The notes under the pieces were generated by a model. The model was not told the origin of the DNA and ran no database searches. It saw only the letters and a program-made list of their open reading frames with translations. This document shows positions 29,003 through 39,039 of a stretch of 64,000 nt of DNA, piece after piece. The DNA comes from Methanobacterium subterraneum (lineage in GTDB: Archaea > Methanobacteriota > Methanobacteria > Methanobacteriales > Methanobacteriaceae), in contig NZ_CP017768.1 of the NCBI RefSeq assembly GCF_002813695.1, forward strand, positions 1,074,501 through 1,138,500, given 5' to 3'. Positions within the stretch are counted from its first letter, which is position 1. Every line of letters starts with the position of its first letter. The position numbers and the translations under genes are program-made.

Positions 29003-31529
29003 ACTGGACCTGGAGAAGATCAAAGGACTCACCGAAGAGGAAGCTACCCAGAAGATCAAGGAATTTGGCCATAATGAGCTTCCCTCCACTGAGCAGAGAT
29101 CAATTTTTGCCATTGTTTTAGAGGTAATCCGGGAACCCATGTTCCTCCTCTTAATTGCTTGTGGTGCTATTTACCTGGTTTTAGGAGATCTTCAGGAGGC
29201 TTTGATGCTCCTGGGATTTGTTTTTGTGATTATGGGGATAACCTTCTATCAGGAACGTAAAACTGAACGCACCCTGGAGGCTCTCCGTGATCTTTCCAGT
29301 CCCCGGGCACTGGTCATCCGTGATGGGCGAGAGAAGAGGATCCCTGGAAGGGAGGTAGTAGCCGGTGATATCATCATGCTCAAGGAGGGTGACCGGGTCC
29401 CGGCCGATGGGGTTATCCTGGACTGCAGCAACCTCCTCATCAATGAATCCCTCCTCACCGGTGAATCAGTACCGGTACGTAAAGTGCAGTGTGGGGGTTT
29501 AATGGACATGCATCCCCCTGGTGGTGATGGGCTTCCTTCAATCTACTCCGGAACCCTGGTGGTGCAGGGTCAGGGATTGGCCCAGGTTATATCCATTGGA
29601 CTGGACACTGAGATGGGCCGTATTGGTAAACGCCTCCAGACCCTGGAGACCGAAGACACCAACCTCCAGAGGGAAACCCGTATCCTAGTACGGAACATGG
29701 CCCTCCTGGGTGTGGCCTTATGTGCCGCAGTGGTGGTGATCTACGGATTCACCAGATTGGACTGGCTTAACGGATTTCTAGCCGGTATAACCCTGGCCAT
29801 GGCCATCCTACCTGAAGAATTCCCAGTGGTTTTAACCATCTTCCTGGCCCTGGGGGCCTGGAGAATAAGTCAGAAAAACGTCCTCACCCGGCGTTCCCAT
29901 GCCATTCAGGCCCTGGGATCCACCACCGTCCTCTGTGTGGATAAAACTGGTACTTTAACTTTAAACCAGATGTCAGTGGGTAAGATCATGAATGGCACTG
30001 ACTTTTTTGATGTGACCCTTGACACTAATCATCTTCCCGAGTCCTTCCACGAACTGGTGGAGTTCAGTATACTGGCCAGCCAACGAGATCCCTTCGATCC
30101 CATGGAGAAATCCCTTAAAAAGTTTGGAAACAACACTCTCCAAGAAACAGAACACATCCATGAGGACTGGAAACTCATTAAAGAATACCCCTTATCCCAG
30201 GAACTCCTGGCCATGTCCCATGTATGGCAATCTCCAGATGGTGCAGATTACATAATCGCAGCTAAAGGGGCACCAGAAGCAGTGGCTGATCTCTGCCACA
30301 TGGAACCCCATGAACTGGAACAGTTATCTCGTAACATTTCCCAGATGGCTGGTGAGGGTTTGAGGATAATCGGAGTGGCCCGTGGATCATTTACCCAGAA
30401 GGATCTCCCTGGAAAGCAGCATGACTTTAACTTCCAGTTCATGGGACTGGTGGGATTCCAGGACCCGATCCGTGCAGAAGTCCCTCAAGCAGTTCAGGAG
30501 TGTTACCAGGCTGGTATACGGGTGGTGATGATCACCGGAGACTACCCTGGCACTGCCCGGAATATAGCCCAAAAGATAGGGCTCAATCAGCCAGAAATGG
30601 TCATCACTGGTGATGAACTGGATGCTATGGATGATGAGACGTTGAAAGACCGGGTGAAGGATGTTAACATCTTTGCCCGTATGGTGCCCGAGATGAAGCT
30701 GCGCCTGGTGGAGGCATTTAAATCAAATGGTGAGACTGTGGCCATGACTGGGGATGGTGTCAACGATGCCCCAGCCCTTAAATCCGCCCAGATTGGTATA
30801 AGTATGGGTGGGCGTGGTACTGATGTGGCCAGGGAAGCATCAGATCTGGTTTTACTGGAGGATGATTTTTCATCCATTGTGGCCACGGTGAAGATGGGCC
30901 GCCGCATCTATGACAATCTGAAAAAAGCCACGGCCTACATCTTCGCAGTGCATGTTCCCATCATTGGAATGTCCTTCTTACCAGTAGTCTTCCAGTGGCC
31001 CCTGGTCCTATTCCCGGTGCAGATCGTGTTTCTGGAGCTCATCATTGACCCGGCCTGTTCCGTGGTCTTTGAAGCAGAACCTCCAGAGAAGGATGTGATG
31101 AAACGTCCTCCCAGGAGTTCCAGTGAAGGATTATTCAACCGGAAGAACATTGGAATGAGTGTTTTGCAGGGAATAGTTGTGCTTATATTTGTCCTGGCCA
31201 TTTACCTGGTGGGTCTTAACTGGCAGGGAGAAGCCAGTGCCCGGACACTGAGCTACATTACCCTGATCTTCGCCAACCTGGCCCTCATACTAACCAACCG
31301 TTCCTGGTCCCGCACCATATACCAGACACTACGCTCACCTAACCAGGCACTCTGGTGGGTTTTAGGCGGTGCGGTCCTATTTTTAGCAGCGATTTTATAC
31401 TTCCCCCCACTGCAGCAACTGTTCAAGTTCTGCCCACTTAACCTGTGGGAGATACTCCTGTGCCTGGCAGCGGGTATGCTGAGTGTGTTATGGTTTGAAG
31501 TATTTAAATGGTTTAAAAATAGAGATTAA
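28992..31529 (+). CDS. P-type cation-transporting ATPase (type II-like)
   Basis: The 845-residue pump has an N-terminal cation-ATPase domain (residues 5-60), actuator 'NESLLTGESVPV' (151-162), transmembrane helix 4 'AILPEEFPVVLTIFL' (271-285), the phosphorylation site D317 in 'CVDKTGTLTLNQM', and the hinge 'MTGDGVNDAPALKSAQIG' near 584. Six C-terminal helices follow, including 'LELIIDPACSVVFEAEPPE'. It moves a cation out of the cytoplasm using ATP. PEEFP in helix 4 replaces the PEGLP of true calcium pumps, so the ion is not certain. The leader contains an inverted repeat and repeated ribosome-binding-like elements. Confidence 0.9.
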   Translation: MVNELDLEKIKGLTEEEATQKIKEFGHNELPSTEQRSIFAIVLEVIREPMFLLLIACGAIYLVLGDLQEALMLLGFVFVIMGITFYQERKTERTLEALRDLSSPRALVIRDGREKRIPGREVVAGDIIMLKEGDRVPADGVILDCSNLLINESLLTGESVPVRKVQCGGLMDMHPPGGDGLPSIYSGTLVVQGQGLAQVISIGLDTEMGRIGKRLQTLETEDTNLQRETRILVRNMALLGVALCAAVVVIYGFTRLDWLNGFLAGITLAMAILPEEFPVVLTIFLALGAWRISQKNVLTRRSHAIQALGSTTVLCVDKTGTLTLNQMSVGKIMNGTDFFDVTLDTNHLPESFHELVEFSILASQRDPFDPMEKSLKKFGNNTLQETEHIHEDWKLIKEYPLSQELLAMSHVWQSPDGADYIIAAKGAPEAVADLCHMEPHELEQLSRNISQMAGEGLRIIGVARGSFTQKDLPGKQHDFNFQFMGLVGFQDPIRAEVPQAVQECYQAGIRVVMITGDYPGTARNIAQKIGLNQPEMVITGDELDAMDDETLKDRVKDVNIFARMVPEMKLRLVEAFKSNGETVAMTGDGVNDAPALKSAQIGISMGGRGTDVAREASDLVLLEDDFSSIVATVKMGRRIYDNLKKATAYIFAVHVPIIGMSFLPVVFQWPLVLFPVQIVFLELIIDPACSVVFEAEPPEKDVMKRPPRSSSEGLFNRKNIGMSVLQGIVVLIFVLAIYLVGLNWQGEASARTLSYITLIFANLALILTNRSWSRTIYQTLRSPNQALWWVLGGAVLFLAAILYFPPLQQLFKFCPLNLWEILLCLAAGMLSVLWFEVFKWFKNRD

Positions 31530-31689
31530 CTAGTTCACGAACTGGTTAAAAAATGGAATAAATGGTAAAGAATGGGTTAAAACCATGAAAAAGAATTTAT
31601 TTAACTCATTCATCCTTTTGTTACCATACTCCCCTTCCACTATTTTTATTTCCACCGAAAAACATAATTAAGCACAAGTGGGGTTACAA

Positions 31690-32580
31690 ATGAAACCGGC
31701 AATTTCCAACATTGAATCAGAGCTTCTGGATAAATGTTCAGACCTAGGAATACCTATGGTGGGTTTTTCACCGGTGGAACGGTGGGAAAATCCCCCAGAA
31801 GAACTCCCGCAACATTTTTCCAGCTGGATACCATCAGATTTCTGGCCACAGTCCATTTATCCCGAGGCACAGACAGTGGTGGTGATTGGTTTGCCAGTGC
31901 AGCTCCCCATAGTGGAAACTGCCCCTTCCATCTATTACCATGAACTCTACGAGACTGTAAACATCCTACTGGATGAGAAAGCCTATGAAATAGCTAACTT
32001 CCTTACCTTGAAGGGTTATCCTTCCATTCCCCTGCCAAGGGATGGTTACGGTGATATTGAAGTGCTCATGGAAAAACCCTTAACATTTTTTTCCCATAAA
32101 CATGCCGCCTATCTGGCGGGTTTAGGATCCTTTGGTTTGAATAACATCCTCCTAACACCAGAATGGGGGCCAAGGGTGCGTTTTACCAGTATATTCACCA
32201 CCCTTAGACTGGAGGGAACCCCCATTCCTGGTGATGACCTGTGCACCCGTTGTTTATCCTGCGCTGAGAACTGTCCAGTGGGGGCTATTGAATCAGAATA
32301 TCCCGTTAAAAGGATAACTTCCGAAGGTGATACTGGATCTACAGATGATTTCCCTCCCCTAATTAACAAGATCTCCTGTGCCACCCGCAGCCGGAAACTG
32401 AGGCGAGAATACCGGTCCCCCTGTGGCATATGTATCAAAGTATGCCCAGTTGGCGAAGACCGGAAACTATTTGAAAGGGAAAACACCACCATGTACACCC
32501 AGAGGGATGGTTTTGAAAAGTACCATCAGGCATGGGACCATGTACGCAGCTACGGGAGTAAAAAAATAATTTTCAGATGA
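31690..32580 (+). CDS. 4Fe-4S protein, epoxyqueuosine reductase-like (COG1600)
   Basis: The frame can begin at GTG 31678, but ATG 31690 is preferred because GTGGGGT then serves as ribosome-binding site; this gives 296 residues. The N-terminal half resembles the QueG corrinoid-binding domain ('HKHAAYLAGLGSFGLNNILL'). The C-terminal half binds two [4Fe-4S] clusters: 'CTRCLSCAENCPVGAI' and 'CGICIKVCPVGED'. Archaea do not make queuosine, so the substrate must differ from that of bacterial QueG; a corrinoid-linked reduction is a fair guess. Confidence 0.8.
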   Translation: MKPAISNIESELLDKCSDLGIPMVGFSPVERWENPPEELPQHFSSWIPSDFWPQSIYPEAQTVVVIGLPVQLPIVETAPSIYYHELYETVNILLDEKAYEIANFLTLKGYPSIPLPRDGYGDIEVLMEKPLTFFSHKHAAYLAGLGSFGLNNILLTPEWGPRVRFTSIFTTLRLEGTPIPGDDLCTRCLSCAENCPVGAIESEYPVKRITSEGDTGSTDDFPPLINKISCATRSRKLRREYRSPCGICIKVCPVGEDRKLFERENTTMYTQRDGFEKYHQAWDHVRSYGSKKIIFR

Positions 32581-32740
32581 TATGATCATAGGATGGGAGT
32601 TCCATCCATTAATAAAGAGAATTAATAATGTTTCATGGTAAATGTTATTCTTGATGAAATATTCATATTATAGATTAGGGAAATATCACTTTATTTAGAA
32701 TTACATTAAAACTTATTAAACCGAATTAAGAGGATTTTTC

Positions 32741-33919
32741 ATGAATCACCGTTTTGCTCGTCGAATGAATAAAATACCAAGGTCTTTTGTCCGGGAAATC
32801 TTGAAGGTCACCGATGATGAAGATATGATTTCCTTTGCTGGTGGACTTCCCAATCCACAGTCCTTCCCGGTGGAGGCCATTAAAGATGCCACATCCCGGG
32901 TTCTGACTGAAGACGGGGAGAAAGTTCTCCAGTACAGCACCACTGAGGGTTACCGCCCTTTAAGGGAACTTATAGCCCAGCGATATAAAAAGCAGGGTCT
33001 CCAGGTGGAAGTGGATGATATTCTCATTACCAATGGATCCCAGCAGTGCCTGGATCTGGTGGGGAAGGTTTTCCTGGACTGTGATGATGGGGTGGTTATG
33101 GAAAGACCCACCTATCTGGCGGCGATACAGGCTTTTGGATTGTATGAACCACAATTCCATTCCGTACCACTTCTGGATGATGGTGTGGACACCGAGGCCC
33201 TGGAAAAAATCCTGAAAGAGGAAGAAATTAAACTATTCTATTCAGTCACCAGTTTCCAGAACCCCACGGGAATAACCTACTCACGAGATAAAAGACGGGA
33301 GGTTGCTGAAATTCTCACAAAACACAACACCATCCTGGTTGAAGACAACCCATACGGTGAGATCAGGTTCATGGGGGAGGACATCCCACCTATCAAATCC
33401 ATGATCCCGGATTCAATCCTTTTTGGAACCTTTTCCAAGATCGTCTCCCCTGGTATGAGGATGGGATGGATTGTGGCCCCTCCCGAGGTTATGGAAAAAC
33501 TGGTAACTGCCAAACAGGCCTCTGATCTCCATTCCAATTACTTCACCCAGAGGGTGGTCTACCAGTACCTCCAGGATAACAACGTGGACAACCATATTCA
33601 AAATATAAGGAAACTCTACAAGTCCCAGAGGGACCAGATGGTCCAATCCATCAGAGAATACCTGCCGGAGGGTGTTAAACACACAGCCCCTGAAGGTGGG
33701 ATGTTTTTATGGGTCACCCTTCCGGAAGGAATGTCTTCCATGGATTTATTTAAACTGGCAATTAAAGAGAAAGTTGCCTTTGTACCAGGGGAAACATTCT
33801 ACACTGAAAACCCTGAAACTGATACCATGAGACTGAATTTCTCCAACTGCTGTGAGGAAGAGATCATAGAGGGTATGAAGAGACTGGGAACTGCCATCCA
33901 GAAGATGGAAGACCTTTGA
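32741..33919 (+). CDS. PLP aminotransferase, 2-aminoadipate aminotransferase-like (LysN/MocR-type catalytic domain)
   Basis: The 392-residue protein begins with 'ISFAGGLPNPQSFPVEAI' (residues 30-47), then 'QYSTTEGYRPLRELIA', 'NGSQQCLDLVGKVFL', 'ERPTYLAAIQAF', 'QNPTGITYS', 'LVEDNPYGEIRF' and the PLP lysine K233 in 'FGTFSKIVSPGMRMGW'. This set marks the COG1167 group, but the DNA-binding domain of MocR regulators is absent, so it is an enzyme. Possible substrates are 2-aminoadipate, aromatic or branched amino acids. A purine-rich AAGAGG lies before the ATG. Confidence 0.88.
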   Translation: MNHRFARRMNKIPRSFVREILKVTDDEDMISFAGGLPNPQSFPVEAIKDATSRVLTEDGEKVLQYSTTEGYRPLRELIAQRYKKQGLQVEVDDILITNGSQQCLDLVGKVFLDCDDGVVMERPTYLAAIQAFGLYEPQFHSVPLLDDGVDTEALEKILKEEEIKLFYSVTSFQNPTGITYSRDKRREVAEILTKHNTILVEDNPYGEIRFMGEDIPPIKSMIPDSILFGTFSKIVSPGMRMGWIVAPPEVMEKLVTAKQASDLHSNYFTQRVVYQYLQDNNVDNHIQNIRKLYKSQRDQMVQSIREYLPEGVKHTAPEGGMFLWVTLPEGMSSMDLFKLAIKEKVAFVPGETFYTENPETDTMRLNFSNCCEEEIIEGMKRLGTAIQKMEDL

Positions 33920-33949
33920 TTTAGACATCATGATGATTTAACTCGTAAT

Positions 33950-34012
33950 GCAAATTTAAAGATTACTAAAGATTTCAACAGGTAAAGCAAATTTAAAGGT
34001 TACTGAAGATTT
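33950..34012 (+). repeat. 26-base direct repeat in the leader of the VOC gene
   Basis: GCAAATTTAAAGATTACT(A)AAGATTT at 33950-33975 recurs at 33987-34012 with two A-to-G changes. The copies are 37 bases apart and end 27 bases before the VOC-protein ATG. They could be operator sites or a simple duplication. Confidence 0.6.
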
Positions 34013-34039
34013 AGCATAGGGTAATCAGAGGTTATTTAA

Positions 34040-34519
34040 ATGAAAATCAAATATGTATGTCCATTAATTGCAGTGGAAGACATTCAAAAATCCCGAAAAT
34101 TCTATGAAGATGTTTTAAAGCAGGAAGTGGAAATGGACCACGGGGCTAACGTTGCCTTTAAGGGCGGTTTTGCCATACACGACGCTGCACACTATCAGGG
34201 GCTTTTAGGGGAGTCATACCCCATAGATATCCGGGTTAAAAAGAATTTTTTAGAACTTTACTTTGAATCCGAGGATTTGAACCGTCTTCAGGAAAAATTA
34301 GATTCAATTAACACTAAATTTCTCCACCGGATACAGGAGCAGCCCTGGGGGCAGAGGGTTATGCGTTTTTATGACCCGGATGGTTACATAATTGAGGTGG
34401 GTGAACCCCTGGAATTCGTGGTGAGAAGATTCGCCCAAGAGGGTTTCTCCCCTGAAGAGGTATCTCAAAAGTCTTCTTTGCCCCTTGAATTTGTGGAAAC
34501 AGTTCTGGATCAAAAATAA
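34040..34519 (+). CDS. VOC-family (glyoxalase/bleomycin resistance-like) protein
   Basis: This 159-residue protein has a single vicinal-oxygen-chelate fold: 'PLIAVEDIQKSRKFYEDVL' at the N-terminus and 'RVMRFYDPDGYIIEVGEPLE' at about residues 110-129. E126 or so is the expected metal ligand. The last 25 residues ('FAQEGFSPEEVSQKSSLPLE') form a helical extension. Such proteins may be dioxygenase-, isomerase- or binding-type; the substrate cannot be told. It overlaps the convergent UbiA gene by ten bases at the 3' end. Confidence 0.82.
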   Translation: MKIKYVCPLIAVEDIQKSRKFYEDVLKQEVEMDHGANVAFKGGFAIHDAAHYQGLLGESYPIDIRVKKNFLELYFESEDLNRLQEKLDSINTKFLHRIQEQPWGQRVMRFYDPDGYIIEVGEPLEFVVRRFAQEGFSPEEVSQKSSLPLEFVETVLDQK

Positions 34520-35448
34520 GTGCTTATAATCCCTGACAGTAAATAAAGATCAAAAACAGTGATGAAAACTACCAGAATCAGGATATTCCAATTTACAAGT
34601 TTGGTTGCCCTTTCTCTTTTAGCTGTGCGACTGATGAGAAGGTACAAACCCACCATTGTGGGGAACAATGACATCAAAGCCATTAACTGGAAGTTGATCC
34701 CCGGGAAGATGCCTGAAAGAGACAGGAGCATGAGGGACAGAGTTCCCAGCACCCCTACCAAACCAATAGATATGAACCCTATTTTCCGCCCTTTTTTCAC
34801 TATAAAAGTGTTTTTATGGCCTTTTTTATCACCCTCCATATCAGGGATTTCAACGCTTAAGATAAAGCTAGTCATGAAAATGACGAATGGTAACGTGAAC
34901 AGCACTATTTTCAAATCCAGATATCCACAAATCGCCACGTAACCAGCTGCGGGTAAGATAAATCCACTCAGAGCAGTTACAACCTCACCTAACCCCCTGT
35001 AAGATAGTTTTAATGGGGGTGCTGAGTAGTACCACGCAATGAAATTCCCAAAAAGGGCGATTAAAAGAAATGTTAAGGATGAATAAATAAAAGAGAAGAT
35101 TACGGCCAGAGATAAGGATAAAATGATTAATAGGATTCCAAACTTTTTTGCCAGCGGCCGGAGCTCCGGGTTTCGAACCAGAACACCACTTCCCCCTGCA
35201 AAAAGGGTGGACTGGTTGTAGTGATCCACTTCAAAATCCCAGTAATCATTGCTGTAGGAAACAGATAGATGGGCTAATAGTAAAACTGCATATCCTCCTA
35301 AAAATCTATCCCATAAAAAAGGCATGTTAAAAGTAACTGCCAGTAGTGCACCATTGGTGAAACATAGGAAACCAAATAAAAGAAATGGTAAACGTCCTAG
35401 TTTAAGGATTAAACCTATTTTATTTAGCCAGATTACCCTTACCCCCAC
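34510..35448 (-). CDS. UbiA-family prenyltransferase (MenA-like)
   Basis: The 312-residue membrane protein has the first aspartate motif 'NDYWDFEVDHYNQ' (about residues 67-79), preceded by 'LLLAHLSVSYS', and the second 'VEIPDMEGDKKGHKNT' near residue 200. Eight to nine hydrophobic helices match UbiA enzymes, and the sequence sits closest to 1,4-dihydroxy-2-naphthoate prenyltransferase-like proteins. Methanobacteriales lack menaquinone, so the role is more likely in archaeal lipid or another prenylated molecule. A GTG at 35446-35448 is the only good start. Its 3' end overlaps the VOC gene by ten bases. Confidence 0.82.
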   Translation of the reverse strand: MGVRVIWLNKIGLILKLGRLPFLLFGFLCFTNGALLAVTFNMPFLWDRFLGGYAVLLLAHLSVSYSNDYWDFEVDHYNQSTLFAGGSGVLVRNPELRPLAKKFGILLIILSLSLAVIFSFIYSSLTFLLIALFGNFIAWYYSAPPLKLSYRGLGEVVTALSGFILPAAGYVAICGYLDLKIVLFTLPFVIFMTSFILSVEIPDMEGDKKGHKNTFIVKKGRKIGFISIGLVGVLGTLSLMLLSLSGIFPGINFQLMALMSLFPTMVGLYLLISRTAKRERATKLVNWNILILVVFITVFDLYLLSGIISTYF

Positions 35449-35639
35449 ACCTAAGTGGTTTAAAATTAATTCTATATTTATAATTGTACTTGGATATTCT
35501 TATTCTTTCCCATGAACAATTCATTAACAATTCCAATTCTAGTTAAAGCTAGTAAAAGAAAATCCAATAATTGGCCGTTATATTGGCAGTGGGCCTGTTA
35601 ATAAATTCATCCTAATAGAACAGTCCCTTAAAATTAGTT

Positions 35640-36938
35640 TTATTTATGATATACCAGCACTTTATCAATATGGTGGCCATCCATATCCACCACTTCAAAA
35701 TTAAGGTTCTCGGACTGGAATGATTCTCCAGTCTCCGGTATTTTACCTAGATAATTCAGTATAAAACCGGCCAGAGTCTGGTAAACACCCTTTTCTTCAT
35801 CAGATAATGCTTTGATTTGGAGTATATCCTTAAATTCATCAATGGATATGGCCCCATCAATTAACCAGCTCCCGTCCGGTCTTTGAACTGCTTTGGGTTC
35901 ATCTGGTTCGTCCATGGCTGGAATTTCACCCACAATTGATTCCAGAATGTCGTTAAGAGTGATTAATCCTTCAATACTTCCATACTCATCCACAACAATG
36001 GCCATGTGCACATTGTCCTGAGATTCCTTAAACAGGTTTAGAATGTCCAGAACATCAGAACTTTCCGGGACAATAATGGGACTTTTAAGGTACTCATTAA
36101 GGGTGTTCCCATTTTCTATTTCCACCTCAAAAAGATCCTTTAACTGTATTACACCTAAAAAGTTGTCCAGGGAATTTTTTCCCACTGGAAACATGGCTCT
36201 TTTACTTCCAGTTATTTTGGCTTTAATATTTTCCACAGAATCATCCACATCAAGCCAGGTTATCCCGGTTTTGGGTGTCATAAGTGAACTGGCCCTTCTA
36301 TCATCCAGGAGGAATACTCGTTTTATTATGTCTTCCTCAGTTTTCTCAAATTCCCCAGTTTGGGTACCTTCTTCTATCAGGAGTTTGATTTCTTCTTCTG
36401 AAACGTTTTCTTCCTGGGCTTCCTTCACCTGGAGGATCTTGAGAACTGCTTCCATGGATAAACTGAGTAAAGCAACCAGTGGTGATGCGATTTTTGATAG
36501 GTACTTCATTGGCTTGGCAATTTTCACCGCAATTTGTTCCGGGTTGTTCAGGGCGATTCTCTTGGGAACCAGCTCCCCCACTATCAAGGAGAGGTAGGTG
36601 ATAATCAGAACCACTATTAAGAATCCTAAGGCTTCACTGTAGGGTTGTAAAAGTGGAATGCCTGCCAGGCTACGGGATATATTTTCGGCAAGTGTTGCAC
36701 CACCAAAAGCACCGGCTAAAATACCGATGAGGGTTATTCCGATTTGTATGGTGGATAAAAATTGGTTTGGTGATTCTGCAAGTTCGATGGCTGTGTCAGC
36801 ATTTTTGTTACCGGCTTGACTCATCTTTTGCAGTTTTATCCTTCGGGATGTGATTATGGCAATCTCAGAAAGGGCAAAAACACCGTTTAAGATTACTAAA
36901 ATTAGAATAATTAGAATTTCTAGATATATTAAATCCAT
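35640..36938 (-). CDS. CNNM/CBS/CorC-type membrane protein (hemolysin C family)
   Basis: A DUF21/CNNM domain with four hydrophobic helices (about residues 1-190 from the preferred start) is followed by two CBS domains (about 200-325) and a C-terminal CorC/HlyC transporter-associated domain (about 340-425, 'RPDGSWLIDGAISIDEFKDI'). Proteins of this layout take part in magnesium or cobalt efflux. ATG 36938 (MDLIYLEI) is chosen over ATG 36959 because GGGATGGG precedes it, though either is possible. It is monocistronic. Confidence 0.87.
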   Translation of the reverse strand: MDLIYLEILIILILVILNGVFALSEIAIITSRRIKLQKMSQAGNKNADTAIELAESPNQFLSTIQIGITLIGILAGAFGGATLAENISRSLAGIPLLQPYSEALGFLIVVLIITYLSLIVGELVPKRIALNNPEQIAVKIAKPMKYLSKIASPLVALLSLSMEAVLKILQVKEAQEENVSEEEIKLLIEEGTQTGEFEKTEEDIIKRVFLLDDRRASSLMTPKTGITWLDVDDSVENIKAKITGSKRAMFPVGKNSLDNFLGVIQLKDLFEVEIENGNTLNEYLKSPIIVPESSDVLDILNLFKESQDNVHMAIVVDEYGSIEGLITLNDILESIVGEIPAMDEPDEPKAVQRPDGSWLIDGAISIDEFKDILQIKALSDEEKGVYQTLAGFILNYLGKIPETGESFQSENLNFEVVDMDGHHIDKVLVYHK

Positions 36939-37041
36939 TGCCCATCCCAGCGTGTGCATCTATATTTCAGATATGTCATCAGTAGAGTTATTTTTATATT
37001 ACTTTAAGATTTATATGAATATAAAGGGTTAAATAAGTATA

Positions 37042-37131
<90 letters not shown>

Positions 37132-37333
37132 AATGAATATAAAAAAGTGGTAAATAAAACATTGTCAACCCTACTATTTAAATATAGGGAATTTTTTTAA
37201 AAGGGATTTTTCATTATCTATTGGTGATGTTTTATAAATGTTTTTAACATCGGGGATCATACCGGAATTAATGGTTTAAGTTATATTTTTTTATTCACCA
37301 TGTTTAACGATTGATTGGTTTTATAAGTTTAAG

Positions 37334-37643
<310 letters not shown>

Positions 37644-37661
37644 GTTAATGTTGGTACTGAT

Positions 37662-37678
37662 GGTATTTTAAGGTTGCG
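37662..37678 (-). promoter_or_regulatory. Probable BRE/TATA promoter of SRP RNA
   Basis: The minus strand reads GCAACCTTAAAATACC, an archaeal BRE plus TATA element centred about 24 bases before the predicted SRP RNA 5' end. The same GCAACCTT precedes the TATA of hdrC. Confidence 0.5.
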
Positions 37679-37830
37679 ATCAGGATATTTGCCACCAATA
37701 CAAAACAAGTTAAGTTTATAAACTTCACAAAGTTTTCTCCAAAAAAACAGAATATCCCATATTCAGAAACTTGAGATCTATGAGTTCCAGTGATTTATGC
37801 CTATAAAAAAAGATTTTTGCAGGGAAAAAA

Positions 37831-38856
37831 ATGGGTCAAAAATATTTCAACCATCTCCCCCATATTATTAGCATGGAATGGCTGCTAGTTATTGGTGTGG
37901 TTATCAGTGTCTACATGGCCTTCAACATTGCTGCCAATGACATTGGTAATTCAGTGGGGACAACAGTAGGAAGTGGTTCCCTTACCCTGCGCAAAGCCCT
38001 GATCATGGGGGCAGTATTTGAATTTTTCGGGGCCATGTATCTGGGAAATAATGTGATAAAAACTGTGGGTAGTGGGATAATCAATGCCGACATCCTACCG
38101 GCCACCGGAGCGTTTATAATCACCCTGGCTGCTGCACTGTGGATAACCATAACCCTCATTAAAAAAATACCCATATCTGGCTCCGATGCCATTATCAGTG
38201 CTGTTTTTGGATATGGTCTGGTTGCTGTGGGCATCAACAACATGAACCTGAATGTTTTAGGCCTTATACTTACTAGCTGGATTTTATCCCCCCTTCTAGG
38301 GCTTTTAATAGGGTTTTTCCTATATTATCTTCTTAAAAATGCGTTTTTGGAGAAAGTTAAGGATATTGCAGTAAAGGGCCGTTTGGAGAAGGTTTTCTCC
38401 TACCTCCAGATTGGTAGTTCTGCCTTTGCAGCGTTGAATGTGGGGGCTATTGACATAGCAGTGGCCACCGGTGTGCTCTATTATGCCTTCGGAGCCAGTG
38501 CTGGCTTGGACATTAAACTCATTGGAGCCATAGGCATTGTTATGGGGATCATGGTGGCTGGGGGGAGAATTACCGACACCATAGGGAGGAGGATAACTGA
38601 TCTCATCCCTTCGAGGGGTTTTGCAGCCCAGATATCTGCAGCTTCAGTGATTTTCCTCTTCGCCACCATGGGAATGCCAGTTTCGCCCACCCAGACCCTG
38701 GTGGGAACCGTTATTGGAGTGGGTTTGGCCAGGGGCACCCAGACCATCAAACTGGATGTGATAAAAAACATTGCCACCACCTGGATTGTTACCATTCCCG
38801 CCTGCATTGGGATTTCTGCAGGATTGGCAATTCTTTTGAACTTTTCACTGAATTAG
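37831..38856 (+). CDS. pit: PiT-family inorganic phosphate transporter
   Basis: The protein imports phosphate using an ion gradient. The 341-residue membrane protein has the two inverted PiT signature repeats: 'NIAANDIGNSVGTTVGSGSL' near residue 31-50 and 'AIDIAVATGVLYYAFGAS' plus 'GFAAQISAASVIFLFATMGM' in the second half, with about ten helices. It lacks the long central loop of some homologues. AGGG lies eight bases before ATG 37831. No PhoU partner is visible beside it. Confidence 0.88.
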   Translation: MGQKYFNHLPHIISMEWLLVIGVVISVYMAFNIAANDIGNSVGTTVGSGSLTLRKALIMGAVFEFFGAMYLGNNVIKTVGSGIINADILPATGAFIITLAAALWITITLIKKIPISGSDAIISAVFGYGLVAVGINNMNLNVLGLILTSWILSPLLGLLIGFFLYYLLKNAFLEKVKDIAVKGRLEKVFSYLQIGSSAFAALNVGAIDIAVATGVLYYAFGASAGLDIKLIGAIGIVMGIMVAGGRITDTIGRRITDLIPSRGFAAQISAASVIFLFATMGMPVSPTQTLVGTVIGVGLARGTQTIKLDVIKNIATTWIVTIPACIGISAGLAILLNFSLN

Positions 38857-39039
38857 ACCATATATTTATAAAAAAAAATATAATGATAAGGTAATTTTAC
38901 AAAATAATGCATAATACTTCTTTTTTATAGGATTTTTCGGTCAATAATTGAAACTGTTCGTAATAAAAAATATATGAAACCAGTACCATATAATTATTAA
39001 GTTTATGGTTTAGATGTTTTGATTTTTAGGAGGGAAACA

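Noticed and set aside
34510..34519. Ten-base overlap of the VOC and UbiA genes
   Set aside because: Both are convergent with clear stop codons; short convergent overlaps are common and need no special explanation.
36043..36597. Plus-strand 184-codon frame opposite the CorC-type gene
   Set aside because: It runs antisense to a clear DUF21/CBS protein and shows no motif or start signal.
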